Below, piece by piece: positions 6,724 through 14,272 of a DNA stretch of 17,396 nt. The stretch is from Gammaproteobacteria bacterium (lineage in GTDB: Bacteria > Pseudomonadota > Gammaproteobacteria > SZUA-152). The DNA lies in contig JAUWLO010000018.1 in the NCBI GenBank assembly GCA_030613605.1, positions 1-17,396 on the forward strand. The letters are read 5' to 3'. The position numbers and the translations under genes are program-made. Every line of letters begins with the position of its first letter. Position 1 is the first letter of the stretch. The notes under the pieces are model-generated. The model did not search any database, was not told the DNA's origin, and was given only the letters and a program-made list of their open reading frames with translations.

Positions 6724-9318
6724 ATGGGCGTTGTCAGACAGTTTTCTGTATCAAGTGCTGCAAGCACAATCAATACAATAGCAACAAAAACCAGGTGGGC
6801 AAGAATACTGCTAACTTGTTTCCTGTTAGCGGTATCTGCTAATGCCATAGGCGCAGATGACGCCCAAAAAACACTCGACTTTATCGATTTCAAAAAGCTT
6901 CCGAATAATGCTGTTGAAATACGCATTGCCCTGTCAGGTAAGGCACCAAACCCAACAGATTTCACTTCAAAGAACCCGGCTCGCATCTCCCTGGACCTTG
7001 CAGGCGTTAACAATAATTTACCCTGGAGCCTGCCCCTGCCTATTGATGTGGGTGTAGCCAAAAATATCAAGGCAGTACAGGCCAAAGGCCGCACACGCGT
7101 CATAATCAGTGTCGACAAGCTGGTGACATATCAACTCCGTACAGAAGATAAAAATATATTCCTGACCCTGAGCGATAATATAGAAGCCGATGACACACAG
7201 GCGGCAACTAAAGCTGAACCTGTGCCTGTGGCCCCTGTGGCCCCTGTGGCCAAAGCCACACCAAAGCCTGCACCAGTAAAGAAAACCTCAGCAGGGAAAG
7301 GGCCTAGCCTGAAAAATATTACATTCACTTCTTTACCTGGGGATAGCGTACAAGTGCGTCTGGCCTTTTCTGGCCCTGTGACCAACCCAGGAAGTTTCAC
7401 TATTAATAACCCGGCACGCATTGTTCTGGATTTCCCAAAAATCAGCAGCGCACTGGGCTGGAAAAATAAAAACATTGGCATTGGTCTGGCAAAAAGCATT
7501 ACCGCTGTTGAAGCCGGTGACCGCACCCGCGTCATTTTAAACCTCGTGCAGCTCATCCCATTTGAGAGCGAAGTTTCAGGAAATAACGTTATTGTCACAC
7601 TTGCCGGCAGCCGCACGGCAGCCAGCACTGCAGCGTCTTCACTTGTAACAAGTGCGGTAGGAGCTGCTGCCACAGCAACGACAGGACTACACCGTATTAC
7701 CAACATCGACTTCCGTCGCGGCAAAAAAGGTGAAGGACGAATTATCGTATCCCTGTCTGATGAAGACACACCAATCAGCACAGGAGAATCAGGGCAACAA
7801 ATATTTGTGGAATTTGGCGATACAGGTTTACCCGCCAACCTCCTGCAACGCCTGGACGTTATCGATTTCGCCACTCCAGTGCAATTCATTGACATTACGC
7901 AATCCGGTGACAGGGTTCGCCTGGCTATCACCCCATTAGGTGACTACGAGTATCTTGCCTACCACACAGCAGGTACCTACACCATCGAGGTCAAGGAAAT
8001 CCCCAAAGAGAAACGGGCTGCTGCTAAAAAGAGCTCTTTTGACTATACCGGTGAAAAACTCTCACTGAACTTCCAGGATATTGAGGTAAGGGCTGTGCTT
8101 CAGCTAATTGCGGACTTTACCAACCTCAATATGGTTACCAGCGACGCTGTATCCGGCAACCTCACCTTGCGTCTCAAAAACGTTCCCTGGGATCAGGCGC
8201 TGGATATTATTCTTAAGACCAAAGGCCTGGCCATGCGCAAAGCGGGCAATGTCATCCTGGTAGCTCCGGCCGCCGAAATCGCCGCCCAGGAAAAACTCGA
8301 ACTTGAAGCCAATAAACAGATCGAAGAACTTGCTCCCCTGAGAACCGAGCTAATCCAGATCAACTTTGCCAAGGCATCAGAGCTTGCCTCACTACTGAAA
8401 ACCAAGGGCGGCCTGGTGTCTGAGCGTGCCGATGTCAGCGTCGATGAGCGCACCAACACCTTGATCATTTCTGACACGGCTGAACGTCTAGATGCTGTTA
8501 ACAAACTGATCAAGACCCTGGATATCCCTGTTCGCCAGGTTCTGATTGAAGCTCGGATCGTAATCGCAGATGATGATTTCGCCAAAGATCTTGGGGTACG
8601 ATTTGGTGTAACAGCACAGGATTTAGCTATCAATAACAATTCCACTAATCAGGGGTTTTCAACAGGCTCTAGTAGTGGCACGGATACCATGCTTTTAGGT
8701 GGCGGTCTTACCGGACCAAGCCCGACGCAGCGCTTCAACGTTAATATGCCGGTCTTTGATAGCAATGCTGGCCGAATTGCATTTTCACTCCTCGGCGCCA
8801 ATACCCTGCTGGATCTGGAACTATCTGCCCTGCAGACAGAAAACCGTGGTGAAGTGCTCTCTAACCCCCGGGTCATCACCTCGAACCAGCATGAGGCAAT
8901 CATCCAGCAAGGTACCGAAATACCATACCGGGAAGCGAGCTCAAGCGGTGCAGCTACTGTCTCTTTCAAAGAGGCCGTTCTACAGCTGAAGGTAACACCT
9001 CAAATAACACCGGACGATCGTATTATCCTTGATCTCCAGGTAAATAAAGATAGCGTAGGCCTGTTATTTGGCGGCATTCCCAGCATCGATACCAAAGAAA
9101 TCCAGACACAGGTGCTGATGAACAATGGTGAAACAGTTGTCCTGGGTGGCATTTATGAACAAAACACCCGGAATGATATCGAGCGTGTCCCCTTCTTTGG
9201 TGACCTACCCATTATCGGCGCCCTGTTCAGGGCAACTCACGAACGAAGCGAGAAAAGTGAGTTGCTGATTTTCGTAACACCTAAAATAATCAAGCAGGAA
9301 GTTGCAAACAGGCCATAG
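6724..9318 (+). CDS. pilQ: Type IV pilus outer-membrane secretin PilQ
   Basis: Forms the multimeric outer-membrane channel through which the pilus passes. Numbering from 6724 gives 864 residues. There is a signal peptide with an unusually long n-region, a hydrophobic core at about 28-38 and probable cleavage after ANA (41). Two AMIN domains (about 50-150 and 196-296), expected to bind peptidoglycan, are separated by a Pro/Ala/Lys linker containing PVA repeats. A third beta-domain at about 322-427 contains DFRRGKKGEGR and DVIDFATPVQFIDI, characteristic of PilQ. Then come the STN/N0 domain (about 440-515), the N1 domain (about 540-608) and the secretin barrel (about 608-860), with LSNPRVITSN, QGTEIPYRE, NNGETVVLGGIY and VPFFGDLPIIGALF. 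The length is above the commonly seen 700-770, explained by the linkers and signal. It is the last gene of the pil operon. Confidence 0.96.
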   Translation: MGVVRQFSVSSAASTINTIATKTRWARILLTCFLLAVSANAIGADDAQKTLDFIDFKKLPNNAVEIRIALSGKAPNPTDFTSKNPARISLDLAGVNNNLPWSLPLPIDVGVAKNIKAVQAKGRTRVIISVDKLVTYQLRTEDKNIFLTLSDNIEADDTQAATKAEPVPVAPVAPVAKATPKPAPVKKTSAGKGPSLKNITFTSLPGDSVQVRLAFSGPVTNPGSFTINNPARIVLDFPKISSALGWKNKNIGIGLAKSITAVEAGDRTRVILNLVQLIPFESEVSGNNVIVTLAGSRTAASTAASSLVTSAVGAAATATTGLHRITNIDFRRGKKGEGRIIVSLSDEDTPISTGESGQQIFVEFGDTGLPANLLQRLDVIDFATPVQFIDITQSGDRVRLAITPLGDYEYLAYHTAGTYTIEVKEIPKEKRAAAKKSSFDYTGEKLSLNFQDIEVRAVLQLIADFTNLNMVTSDAVSGNLTLRLKNVPWDQALDIILKTKGLAMRKAGNVILVAPAAEIAAQEKLELEANKQIEELAPLRTELIQINFAKASELASLLKTKGGLVSERADVSVDERTNTLIISDTAERLDAVNKLIKTLDIPVRQVLIEARIVIADDDFAKDLGVRFGVTAQDLAINNNSTNQGFSTGSSSGTDTMLLGGGLTGPSPTQRFNVNMPVFDSNAGRIAFSLLGANTLLDLELSALQTENRGEVLSNPRVITSNQHEAIIQQGTEIPYREASSSGAATVSFKEAVLQLKVTPQITPDDRIILDLQVNKDSVGLLFGGIPSIDTKEIQTQVLMNNGETVVLGGIYEQNTRNDIERVPFFGDLPIIGALFRATHERSEKSELLIFVTPKIIKQEVANRP
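7225..7251 (+). repeat. Three perfect tandem copies of a 9-bp unit in the pilQ linker
   Basis: CCTGTGGCC is repeated three times without mismatch, in frame, encoding PVA-PVA-PVA in the linker between the two AMIN domains. Because the unit is a multiple of three, copy-number change by slippage would lengthen or shorten the linker without breaking the frame. Confidence 0.9.
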
Positions 9319-9340
9319 AACTGGCTGATCTACATAAAAT

Positions 9341-9364
9341 GAACGGCGCCATTTGGCGCCGTTC
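9341..9364 (+). terminator. Perfect 10-bp hairpin after pilQ, possible terminator
   Basis: GAACGGCGCC (9341-9350), loop ATTT, then GGCGCCGTTC (9355-9364): a perfect GC-rich stem 22 nt after the pilQ stop. The downstream bases on the + strand have no run of T, so it is not a textbook rho-independent terminator. It could be a weak terminator or a 3'-end stabilising structure that closes the pil operon before the aroK promoter. Confidence 0.55.
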
Positions 9365-9391
9365 TCAGTATTGAAACTCTGAAATCCTTAT

Positions 9392-9421
9392 TGGTCAACA
9401 TCCTCTTAAACCCGATATAAT
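9392..9421 (+). promoter_or_regulatory. Putative sigma-70 promoter for aroK
   Basis: TGGTCA (9392-9397) and a perfect TATAAT (9416-9421) are separated by 18 bp. Shifting the -35 by one base gives TTGGTC with a 19-bp spacer. Transcription would start near 9428, about 20 nt before the aroK ATG. The position between the pilQ hairpin and aroK supports a separate transcription unit. The 130-bp gap holds nothing else I recognise. Confidence 0.5.
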
Positions 9422-9448
9422 CTACCCACAATCACAGCTTGGAACAAC

Positions 9449-9967
9449 ATGGCACGCAATATCATCCTTGTAGGACCCATGGGGGCGGGGAAAACCACCA
9501 TTGGCAAACAGCTCGCCCAACATTATGGACGTGATTTCTACGACAGCGATCGTGAAATTGAAAAACATACTGGAGCAAATATTCCCCTCATTTTTGAGCT
9601 GGAAGGTGAAGAAGGATTCCGCAAACGAGAAAAAAATGTTCTCAGTGAATTAACACAAAAACAGGACATTGTTCTGGCAACAGGCGGAGGCGCAGTACTT
9701 GATCCTGATAATCGCGCCCTGCTATCAAAACATGGGTTTGTCATATACCTCAACGCACCTCTCACACAGTTACTTAACCGTACCAGCAAAGACCGAAACC
9801 GGCCTCTGCTACAAACAGAAAACCCCCGCAAAAAACTGGAAGAAATAATCGCTACCCGAGACCCCCTGTATAGGGAAGTCGCTGATGTTGTCATTGAAAC
9901 GGATGACAAGCCAGTACGCAATGTTGTAAAAAACCTTATCAATATAATTAAAAATCAGAACATATAA
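9449..9967 (+). CDS. aroK: Shikimate kinase
   Basis: Cytoplasmic enzyme that phosphorylates shikimate at the 3-hydroxyl with ATP in aromatic amino acid synthesis. The 172 residues match AroK. Walker A GPMGAGKTT is at 9-17. Shikimate-binding residues are D34 (DSDREIE), R58 (FRKRE) and the GGG loop at 79-81, the lid Arg is at about 118 (DRNRPLL), and R137 sits in ATRDPLYRE. The Shine-Dalgarno is weak (GGA at 9441). It follows pilQ and precedes aroB, the conserved order in many proteobacteria. The stop is 30 nt before aroB. Confidence 0.97.
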   Translation: MARNIILVGPMGAGKTTIGKQLAQHYGRDFYDSDREIEKHTGANIPLIFELEGEEGFRKREKNVLSELTQKQDIVLATGGGAVLDPDNRALLSKHGFVIYLNAPLTQLLNRTSKDRNRPLLQTENPRKKLEEIIATRDPLYREVADVVIETDDKPVRNVVKNLINIIKNQNI

Positions 9968-9997
9968 ACGCAACCAACAAATCTAAACAACTATTAA

Positions 9998-11101
9998 ATG
10001 AACACAATAAAATCACTATCTGTAGATCTCGGCGATCATAGCTATCCAATCCACATCGGTCAGGACTTGCTGGGTAAGCCTGAATTGCTGACCGATTACA
10101 TTACAGGTCAACAGGTACTGGTTGTTAGCAATGAAACGGTTGCCCCACTCTATCTCGACAAAACACTTTCCGGCCTGAAAAATTACCAATGCGAAACCGT
10201 CATTCTCCCAGATGGTGAACAATATAAAACACTAGACACAGTGGGTCTGATATACGACGCGCTGCTGAAAAACCGTTTTGATCGACAATGCACATTGATT
10301 GCCCTTGGTGGCGGTGTTGTCGGTGATATCACCGGCTTTGCCGCCGCAACTTACCAGCGTGGCGTTAATTTCATTCAAATCCCGACTACCCTGTTAGCGC
10401 AGGTCGACTCTTCCGTCGGCGGTAAAACTGGTGTCAATCACCCCCTGGGTAAAAATATGATCGGCGCCTTTCATCAACCTCAATGTGTATTAATCGATAC
10501 AGACACGCTAAACACACTGGAAGATAAAGAGCTGTCTGCCGGTCTTGCAGAAATTATTAAATATGGGCTTATTCGCGACCCCGAATTATTTGACTGGCTA
10601 GAACAGCACATCCCAGCGTTACTGGAAAAAGATCCTGCCGATCTTGCCTATGCAATCGAGCGTTCCTGTCAAAACAAAGCTGACGTTGTGGCTGCCGACG
10701 AAAAAGAAACTGGCCAACGCGCCCTGCTGAATCTTGGTCATACCTTTGGCCATGCCATTGAAGCTGGCATGGGATATGGGGCATGGTTGCATGGCGAAGC
10801 TGTCGGTACTGGCATGTTAATGGCAGCCGATCTTTCTTTGCGGCATGGCTGGATAACCCAGGAACAAATGTTACGCATAAAAACCATACTGACATTAGCA
10901 AAGTTACCCATTAACACCCCGCCAGAACTGGATGCTGAAAAATTTATGAACCTAATGGCCGTAGACAAAAAGGTTCTCGCAGGGAAAATCAGATTAATAT
11001 TGTTGAACAATATTGGTGAAAGCCTTATTAGTGATAATTATAAACCTGACTTGCTCTCCGATACTCTGAATGAATTCCACCGTGCAGCCAATTCACACTA
11101 A
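9998..11101 (+). CDS. aroB: 3-dehydroquinate synthase
   Basis: Zinc- and NAD-dependent cytoplasmic enzyme that converts DAHP to 3-dehydroquinate, the second step of the shikimate pathway. At 367 residues the length is normal. NAD-binding PDGEQYKT is at 71-78 and GGGVVGDITGF at 104-114, DSSVGGKTGVNHPLGKNMIG is at 137-156, and the expected metal ligands are E185 (AEIIKYG), H248 (NLGHTFGHAIE) and H265 (LHGEAVGTGM). All key residues are present. The 30-nt gap after aroK is A/C-rich, with a single G and no Shine-Dalgarno before the ATG, so initiation may rely on an unstructured leader or on coupling. Its 3' end overlaps the next gene by 32 bp. Confidence 0.97.
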   Translation: MNTIKSLSVDLGDHSYPIHIGQDLLGKPELLTDYITGQQVLVVSNETVAPLYLDKTLSGLKNYQCETVILPDGEQYKTLDTVGLIYDALLKNRFDRQCTLIALGGGVVGDITGFAAATYQRGVNFIQIPTTLLAQVDSSVGGKTGVNHPLGKNMIGAFHQPQCVLIDTDTLNTLEDKELSAGLAEIIKYGLIRDPELFDWLEQHIPALLEKDPADLAYAIERSCQNKADVVAADEKETGQRALLNLGHTFGHAIEAGMGYGAWLHGEAVGTGMLMAADLSLRHGWITQEQMLRIKTILTLAKLPINTPPELDAEKFMNLMAVDKKVLAGKIRLILLNNIGESLISDNYKPDLLSDTLNEFHRAANSH

Positions 11102-12266
11102 CAGCCTGAATATATCTGACGGACTTGCCCCGTATGCCTCACGGGAAGAGCAATCACTCGGACGTCAGTTTCCAGAACCAGCTCCCAATACCCGTACAGA
11201 ATTTCAGAGAGACAGGGACCGCATCGTTCACTCCAGCGCATTCAGGAGGCTTGAATACAAAACCCAGGTTTTTGTTAACCATGAAGGCGATATGTTTCGA
11301 ACGCGGCTAACGCATTCAATAGAAGTTGCGCAAATTAGTCGCTCCATAGCCCGCGCATTAAAGCTCAATGAAGCACTCACGGAAACTATTGCCCTGGCCC
11401 ACGATCTCGGGCACACACCCTTTGGTCATGCCGGACAAGATATTCTTAATCAATGCATGAAAAACTACGGCGGCTTCGAGCACAATCTTCAGTCATTACG
11501 AATCGTTGATGAACTTGAAGAAAAATATGCTGATTTTAATGGCCTCAACCTCAGCTTCGAAAGCCGGGAAGGTATTCTTAAACACTGCTCTCTCACAAAC
11601 GCGAAAAAACTAGGCGAAATTGGCAAACGTTTTATAAACAAACAGCAGCCAGGCCTGGAGGCCCAGGTCACCAACATTGGCGATGAAATTGCCTACAACA
11701 ATCATGATGTAGATGATGGCCTACGCGCAGGCCTTATTACTATTGATCAATTATGCGAAGTAAAAATTTTTTCTCGGCAACATTCCATTGTCATGACCAC
11801 ATACCCAAAATTACCAGAAAAGCGGGCAATACATGAAATCATCAGACGCATAATCAATGTTCAGGTTACTGACCTGCTCTCCACCACCAACAAACTCCTA
11901 AAGAAAGCAAACCCAACCAGCCGAAATGACGTCCTTATGCACCCCGGTCCACTGGTAGGGTATAGCAACGAGATGCAAACCATGAATCTGGAGCTAAAAA
12001 AGTTTCTGCGTAAAAACCTTTATCGGCATCGCCGTGTTGATGACATGAGCGATAAAGCCAAAAATATTATTCGCACTTTATTTAGTGCTTTAATTAATGA
12101 CCCAAAACTTTTACCTCTGGAACGACAGGCAAGCGTACATAAGATGGAAGAACTTGATGGCGACATGGGCCGAGCACGCGGGATCGCCGATTATATTGCA
12201 GGCATGACCGATCGCTTTGCTATTAGCGAGCATGAACGTATTTTCAATACTAGTGAAAGCACCTAA
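11070..12266 (+). CDS. dNTP triphosphohydrolase-like HD-domain protein (dGTPase-like, type 2)
   Basis: Predicted to cleave dNTPs to nucleoside plus triphosphate, adjusting dNTP pools; the true substrate cannot be read from sequence. The 398 residues carry the HD metal site with H82 (RTRLTHSIEVAQ), H111-D112 (ALAHDLGHTPFGHAG) and D205 (NIGDEIAYNNHDVDDGL). The family N-terminal blocks YASREEQSLGRQFPE and FQRDRDRIVHSSAFRRLEYKTQVF and the GFEHNLQSLR motif are also present. At about 400 residues it fits the shorter type-2 dGTPase-like group rather than E. coli Dgt (about 500). The ATG at 11070 lies inside the aroB 3' end in another frame, without a clear Shine-Dalgarno. The next in-frame alternative is GTG at 11082. 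Translation is likely coupled to aroB. A dGTPase-like gene after aroB is also known from other proteobacteria. Confidence 0.92.
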   Translation: MNSTVQPIHTNSLNISDGLAPYASREEQSLGRQFPEPAPNTRTEFQRDRDRIVHSSAFRRLEYKTQVFVNHEGDMFRTRLTHSIEVAQISRSIARALKLNEALTETIALAHDLGHTPFGHAGQDILNQCMKNYGGFEHNLQSLRIVDELEEKYADFNGLNLSFESREGILKHCSLTNAKKLGEIGKRFINKQQPGLEAQVTNIGDEIAYNNHDVDDGLRAGLITIDQLCEVKIFSRQHSIVMTTYPKLPEKRAIHEIIRRIINVQVTDLLSTTNKLLKKANPTSRNDVLMHPGPLVGYSNEMQTMNLELKKFLRKNLYRHRRVDDMSDKAKNIIRTLFSALINDPKLLPLERQASVHKMEELDGDMGRARGIADYIAGMTDRFAISEHERIFNTSEST

Positions 12267-12280
12267 GCGGCCAGCAATAT

Positions 12281-12535
12281 ATGCGCATCTATCTGCAAAC
12301 CCCTCCAAATGCCGACGGCAACCCGCGCTATTTTCATTTATTATTACAGGAAGATTTAATTGATGGCTGGACTCTGGTTAAAGAAAATGGAATACAGGGT
12401 TCATCAGGGAAAGTGACTAAAATTCATTACGCCGACCATGACCAGGCGCTCGCGGCTCTTATCAAAACAAGAGACGCCCAGATCAAACGTGGTTATCGTG
12501 TCGTATTCATGAGAGGAGAACAGGCTCCAGCCTGA
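12281..12535 (+). CDS. Small WGR-domain-like protein, function unknown
   Basis: The 84-residue soluble protein has no signal or membrane segment. Its pattern resembles small stand-alone WGR-domain proteins: PRYFHLLLQEDLIDGWTLV (15-33), a glycine-rich turn GIQGSSGKV (37-45), HYADHDQALAAL (49-60) and a terminal IKRGYRVVF (68-76). The signature W-G-R itself is replaced by N36-G37-I38. WGR domains in PARPs and other proteins bind nucleic acid ends or mediate allostery, but whether this one binds DNA is unknown. It lies 14 nt after the dNTPase-like gene and 6 nt before the DamX-like gene, so it is co-transcribed. The Shine-Dalgarno is poor. The family assignment is by eye. Confidence 0.75.
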   Translation: MRIYLQTPPNADGNPRYFHLLLQEDLIDGWTLVKENGIQGSSGKVTKIHYADHDQALAALIKTRDAQIKRGYRVVFMRGEQAPA

Positions 12536-12541
12536 GAACAT

Positions 12542-14020
12542 ATGCATAACAATAACGCACTAAACACACCCTCATATGTTTCCTTCTACGGCATGTCTCG
12601 CGACCCTTTTGGTCAAAAAATTGAAGACGACCTTTTTTACGCCGAACCTTCTCGCAAACAAAGGCTGGGTACCCTGCTACACCTTACGCAATTTGGCAAT
12701 GAGCTAATGATAGTGACCGGGCCTAAAGGCAGCGGAAAAACCACCTTGCTGCAGCAGTTTATAGCAACATCACCAAAATCCTGGAAATTTGCACGTATCG
12801 AAGCCCAGGACGGTCTTGATGAACGGAAAATACTGCAGCAACTTTATCGTCAAATGGGCATGGATTTCCGGGGAGCGACCCACAACGACTTGCTCGAACA
12901 AATGAAAATCCAGTTCGATCTGGCGCAACGAAAAGGCCAGTATTCCATTATGTTAATAAATAATGCTGACCTACTCCCAATCACGGCGATTAAAAAAGTG
13001 ATGGAAATGGCTTCATTAATTTCCACCGTCAATAAGCCACTGCTACGCATTGTCTTGTTCGGCACAGAAGCGTTAATCGGTAAACTCAACGACCCATTAC
13101 TGAATCAGTATTCCAGCCTTCCACAACGTGCCATAGACTTACCACCATTTAGTGAGGAGCAAACTGCTCACTATGTATTAAGCCGATTGTCCGCAGCCAA
13201 TTTTTCCAACAATGATTTATTCACGCCAGCTGCAGTACATAAATTATATACAGAATCATATGGATGGCCCGCACGAATTAATGAGTTAGCTCGCAACATA
13301 TTAACGAAATCTCTTCCAAAAAATGTACGGGAATCTATGCCTGACTTTGATACAAAATCGTTTCAAACCTCAAGAATGCTTGGCCTGGCATTGACTATAG
13401 CCATCGTTGCTACTTTTCTATTTTTCCAACAGGACATCCAACAGTGGGCGGGTCAGTTCACTAGCGCAACTAGCAATAGCTCCGGCACATCCTCAGCGCC
13501 CCAAACAAAGCTGGCGCCTACAAAAATTGTAGATAAACCCGTCACCAAACCTGCAATAACACTTGTGGAAAAATTAAAACAACGAAGCCAGGCCCGCCTT
13601 TCCGAAACAAACACAGCTGACAAAGTTAAACCGGTACACTCTCAACCAAAAGCCGCGGCGGAACAAAAGCCAATAGAGAAGCAAACACCACAACCCACTG
13701 TCAGCATAAATACCATCCCGAGAAAAGAAAGCTGGGTTTTAAATCAGAACTCTAAACACTACACCCTGCAAATTGTTGCCGGTGAAAACCTCAACACAAT
13801 TGAAGAATTTATTGTGGAACACAAACTCTATAACAATATTGCTTTTTACCGCAGCATTCGCAAAAACAAACCCTGGTATGGTCTGATTTACGGCGTCTAC
13901 CCACACAAGCAGGCCGCCGTCAGCGCCATTAATAAACTGCCAACAAAACTCCAGCGCCTCAAGCCCTGGGTGCGCAGCATCAATAGCGTCCAGCATGACA
14001 TCAACAAAACTCGTCCTTAA
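12542..14020 (+). CDS. DamX-like inner-membrane protein: AAA domain, TM segment, SPOR domain
   Basis: The 492 residues are arranged as a cytoplasmic ExeA/GspA-type AAA ATPase module, one membrane segment and a periplasmic SPOR domain, so it is expected to localise to septal peptidoglycan during division. The N-terminal FYGMSRDPF (15-23) is typical of ExeA-like ATPases. Walker A GPKGSGKTT is at 60-68. The Walker B strand reads IMLINNADLL (136-145), with Asn-Asn where Asp/Glu is expected. Other blocks are FGTEAL (173-178) and LPPFSEEQTAHYV (200-212). The membrane segment is at about 278-296 and a Pro/Lys/Thr-rich linker at about 305-395. The SPOR domain (about 406-482) contains HYTLQIVAG and YGLIYGVYPHKQAA. 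Position after aroB and before gltB matches the DamX-like gene of pseudomonads; E. coli DamX lacks a recognisable AAA module. It is the last gene of the aroK unit. Confidence 0.9.
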   Translation: MHNNNALNTPSYVSFYGMSRDPFGQKIEDDLFYAEPSRKQRLGTLLHLTQFGNELMIVTGPKGSGKTTLLQQFIATSPKSWKFARIEAQDGLDERKILQQLYRQMGMDFRGATHNDLLEQMKIQFDLAQRKGQYSIMLINNADLLPITAIKKVMEMASLISTVNKPLLRIVLFGTEALIGKLNDPLLNQYSSLPQRAIDLPPFSEEQTAHYVLSRLSAANFSNNDLFTPAAVHKLYTESYGWPARINELARNILTKSLPKNVRESMPDFDTKSFQTSRMLGLALTIAIVATFLFFQQDIQQWAGQFTSATSNSSGTSSAPQTKLAPTKIVDKPVTKPAITLVEKLKQRSQARLSETNTADKVKPVHSQPKAAAEQKPIEKQTPQPTVSINTIPRKESWVLNQNSKHYTLQIVAGENLNTIEEFIVEHKLYNNIAFYRSIRKNKPWYGLIYGVYPHKQAAVSAINKLPTKLQRLKPWVRSINSVQHDINKTRP

Positions 14021-14143
14021 TGTCATAATCCGATCTCATCACCCTGTTTCCACCAAATTACCGCACAAAGACACCCCATAAAACCCGCCTGAATTCTTCC
14101 TCAATATCTGCCAAAACCCTGACAACACAGGGCTTTAGCCAGA

Positions 14144-14172
14144 TTGAACCCAATGTAGAGCACCGGTATAAT
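14144..14172 (+). promoter_or_regulatory. Strong putative sigma-70 promoter for gltB
   Basis: TTGAAC (14144-14149) and TATAAT (14167-14172) are separated by exactly 17 bp, a near-consensus sigma-70 promoter in the 263-bp gap between the DamX-like gene and gltB. Transcription would start near 14179, giving a leader of about 105 nt. The leader contains a small inverted repeat, AGCCGT (14177-14182) and ACGGCT (14194-14199), and an AT-rich patch at 14235-14249. No riboswitch or regulator site is recognisable. Confidence 0.65.
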
Positions 14173-14266
14173 GCTGAGCCGTTTGACCTCAGGACGGCTG
14201 CAGCAATCCAGGCATAATTCCAGATAACTGCCTGATTATTATAATAAAACAACCCCACCATAGGGC

Positions 14267-14272
14267 GGAAGG
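14267..14272 (+). promoter_or_regulatory. Ribosome binding site supporting the GTG start of gltB
   Basis: GGAAGG lies 11 nt before the GTG at 14284. An in-frame stop (TAA at 14245-14247) and the absence of any other usable start between it and the conserved Asp-Asn-Cys make this GTG the only reasonable start. Confidence 0.6.

Noticed and set aside
7131..7931. 266-codon open frame on the minus strand inside pilQ
   Set aside because: It lies wholly opposite the well-supported AMIN-domain region of pilQ, shows no recognisable domain, and has the Arg/Ser/Thr/Val-rich composition of an antisense shadow frame.
14117..14132. Small hairpin CCCTG-ACAACA-CAGGG after the DamX-like gene
   Set aside because: Only a 5-bp stem with a short, interrupted T stretch, too weak to call a terminator.
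14240..14245. Second TATAAT upstream of gltB
   Set aside because: No acceptable -35 element lies 16-18 bp upstream and no extended -10 TG precedes it; it is probably part of an AT-rich leader patch.
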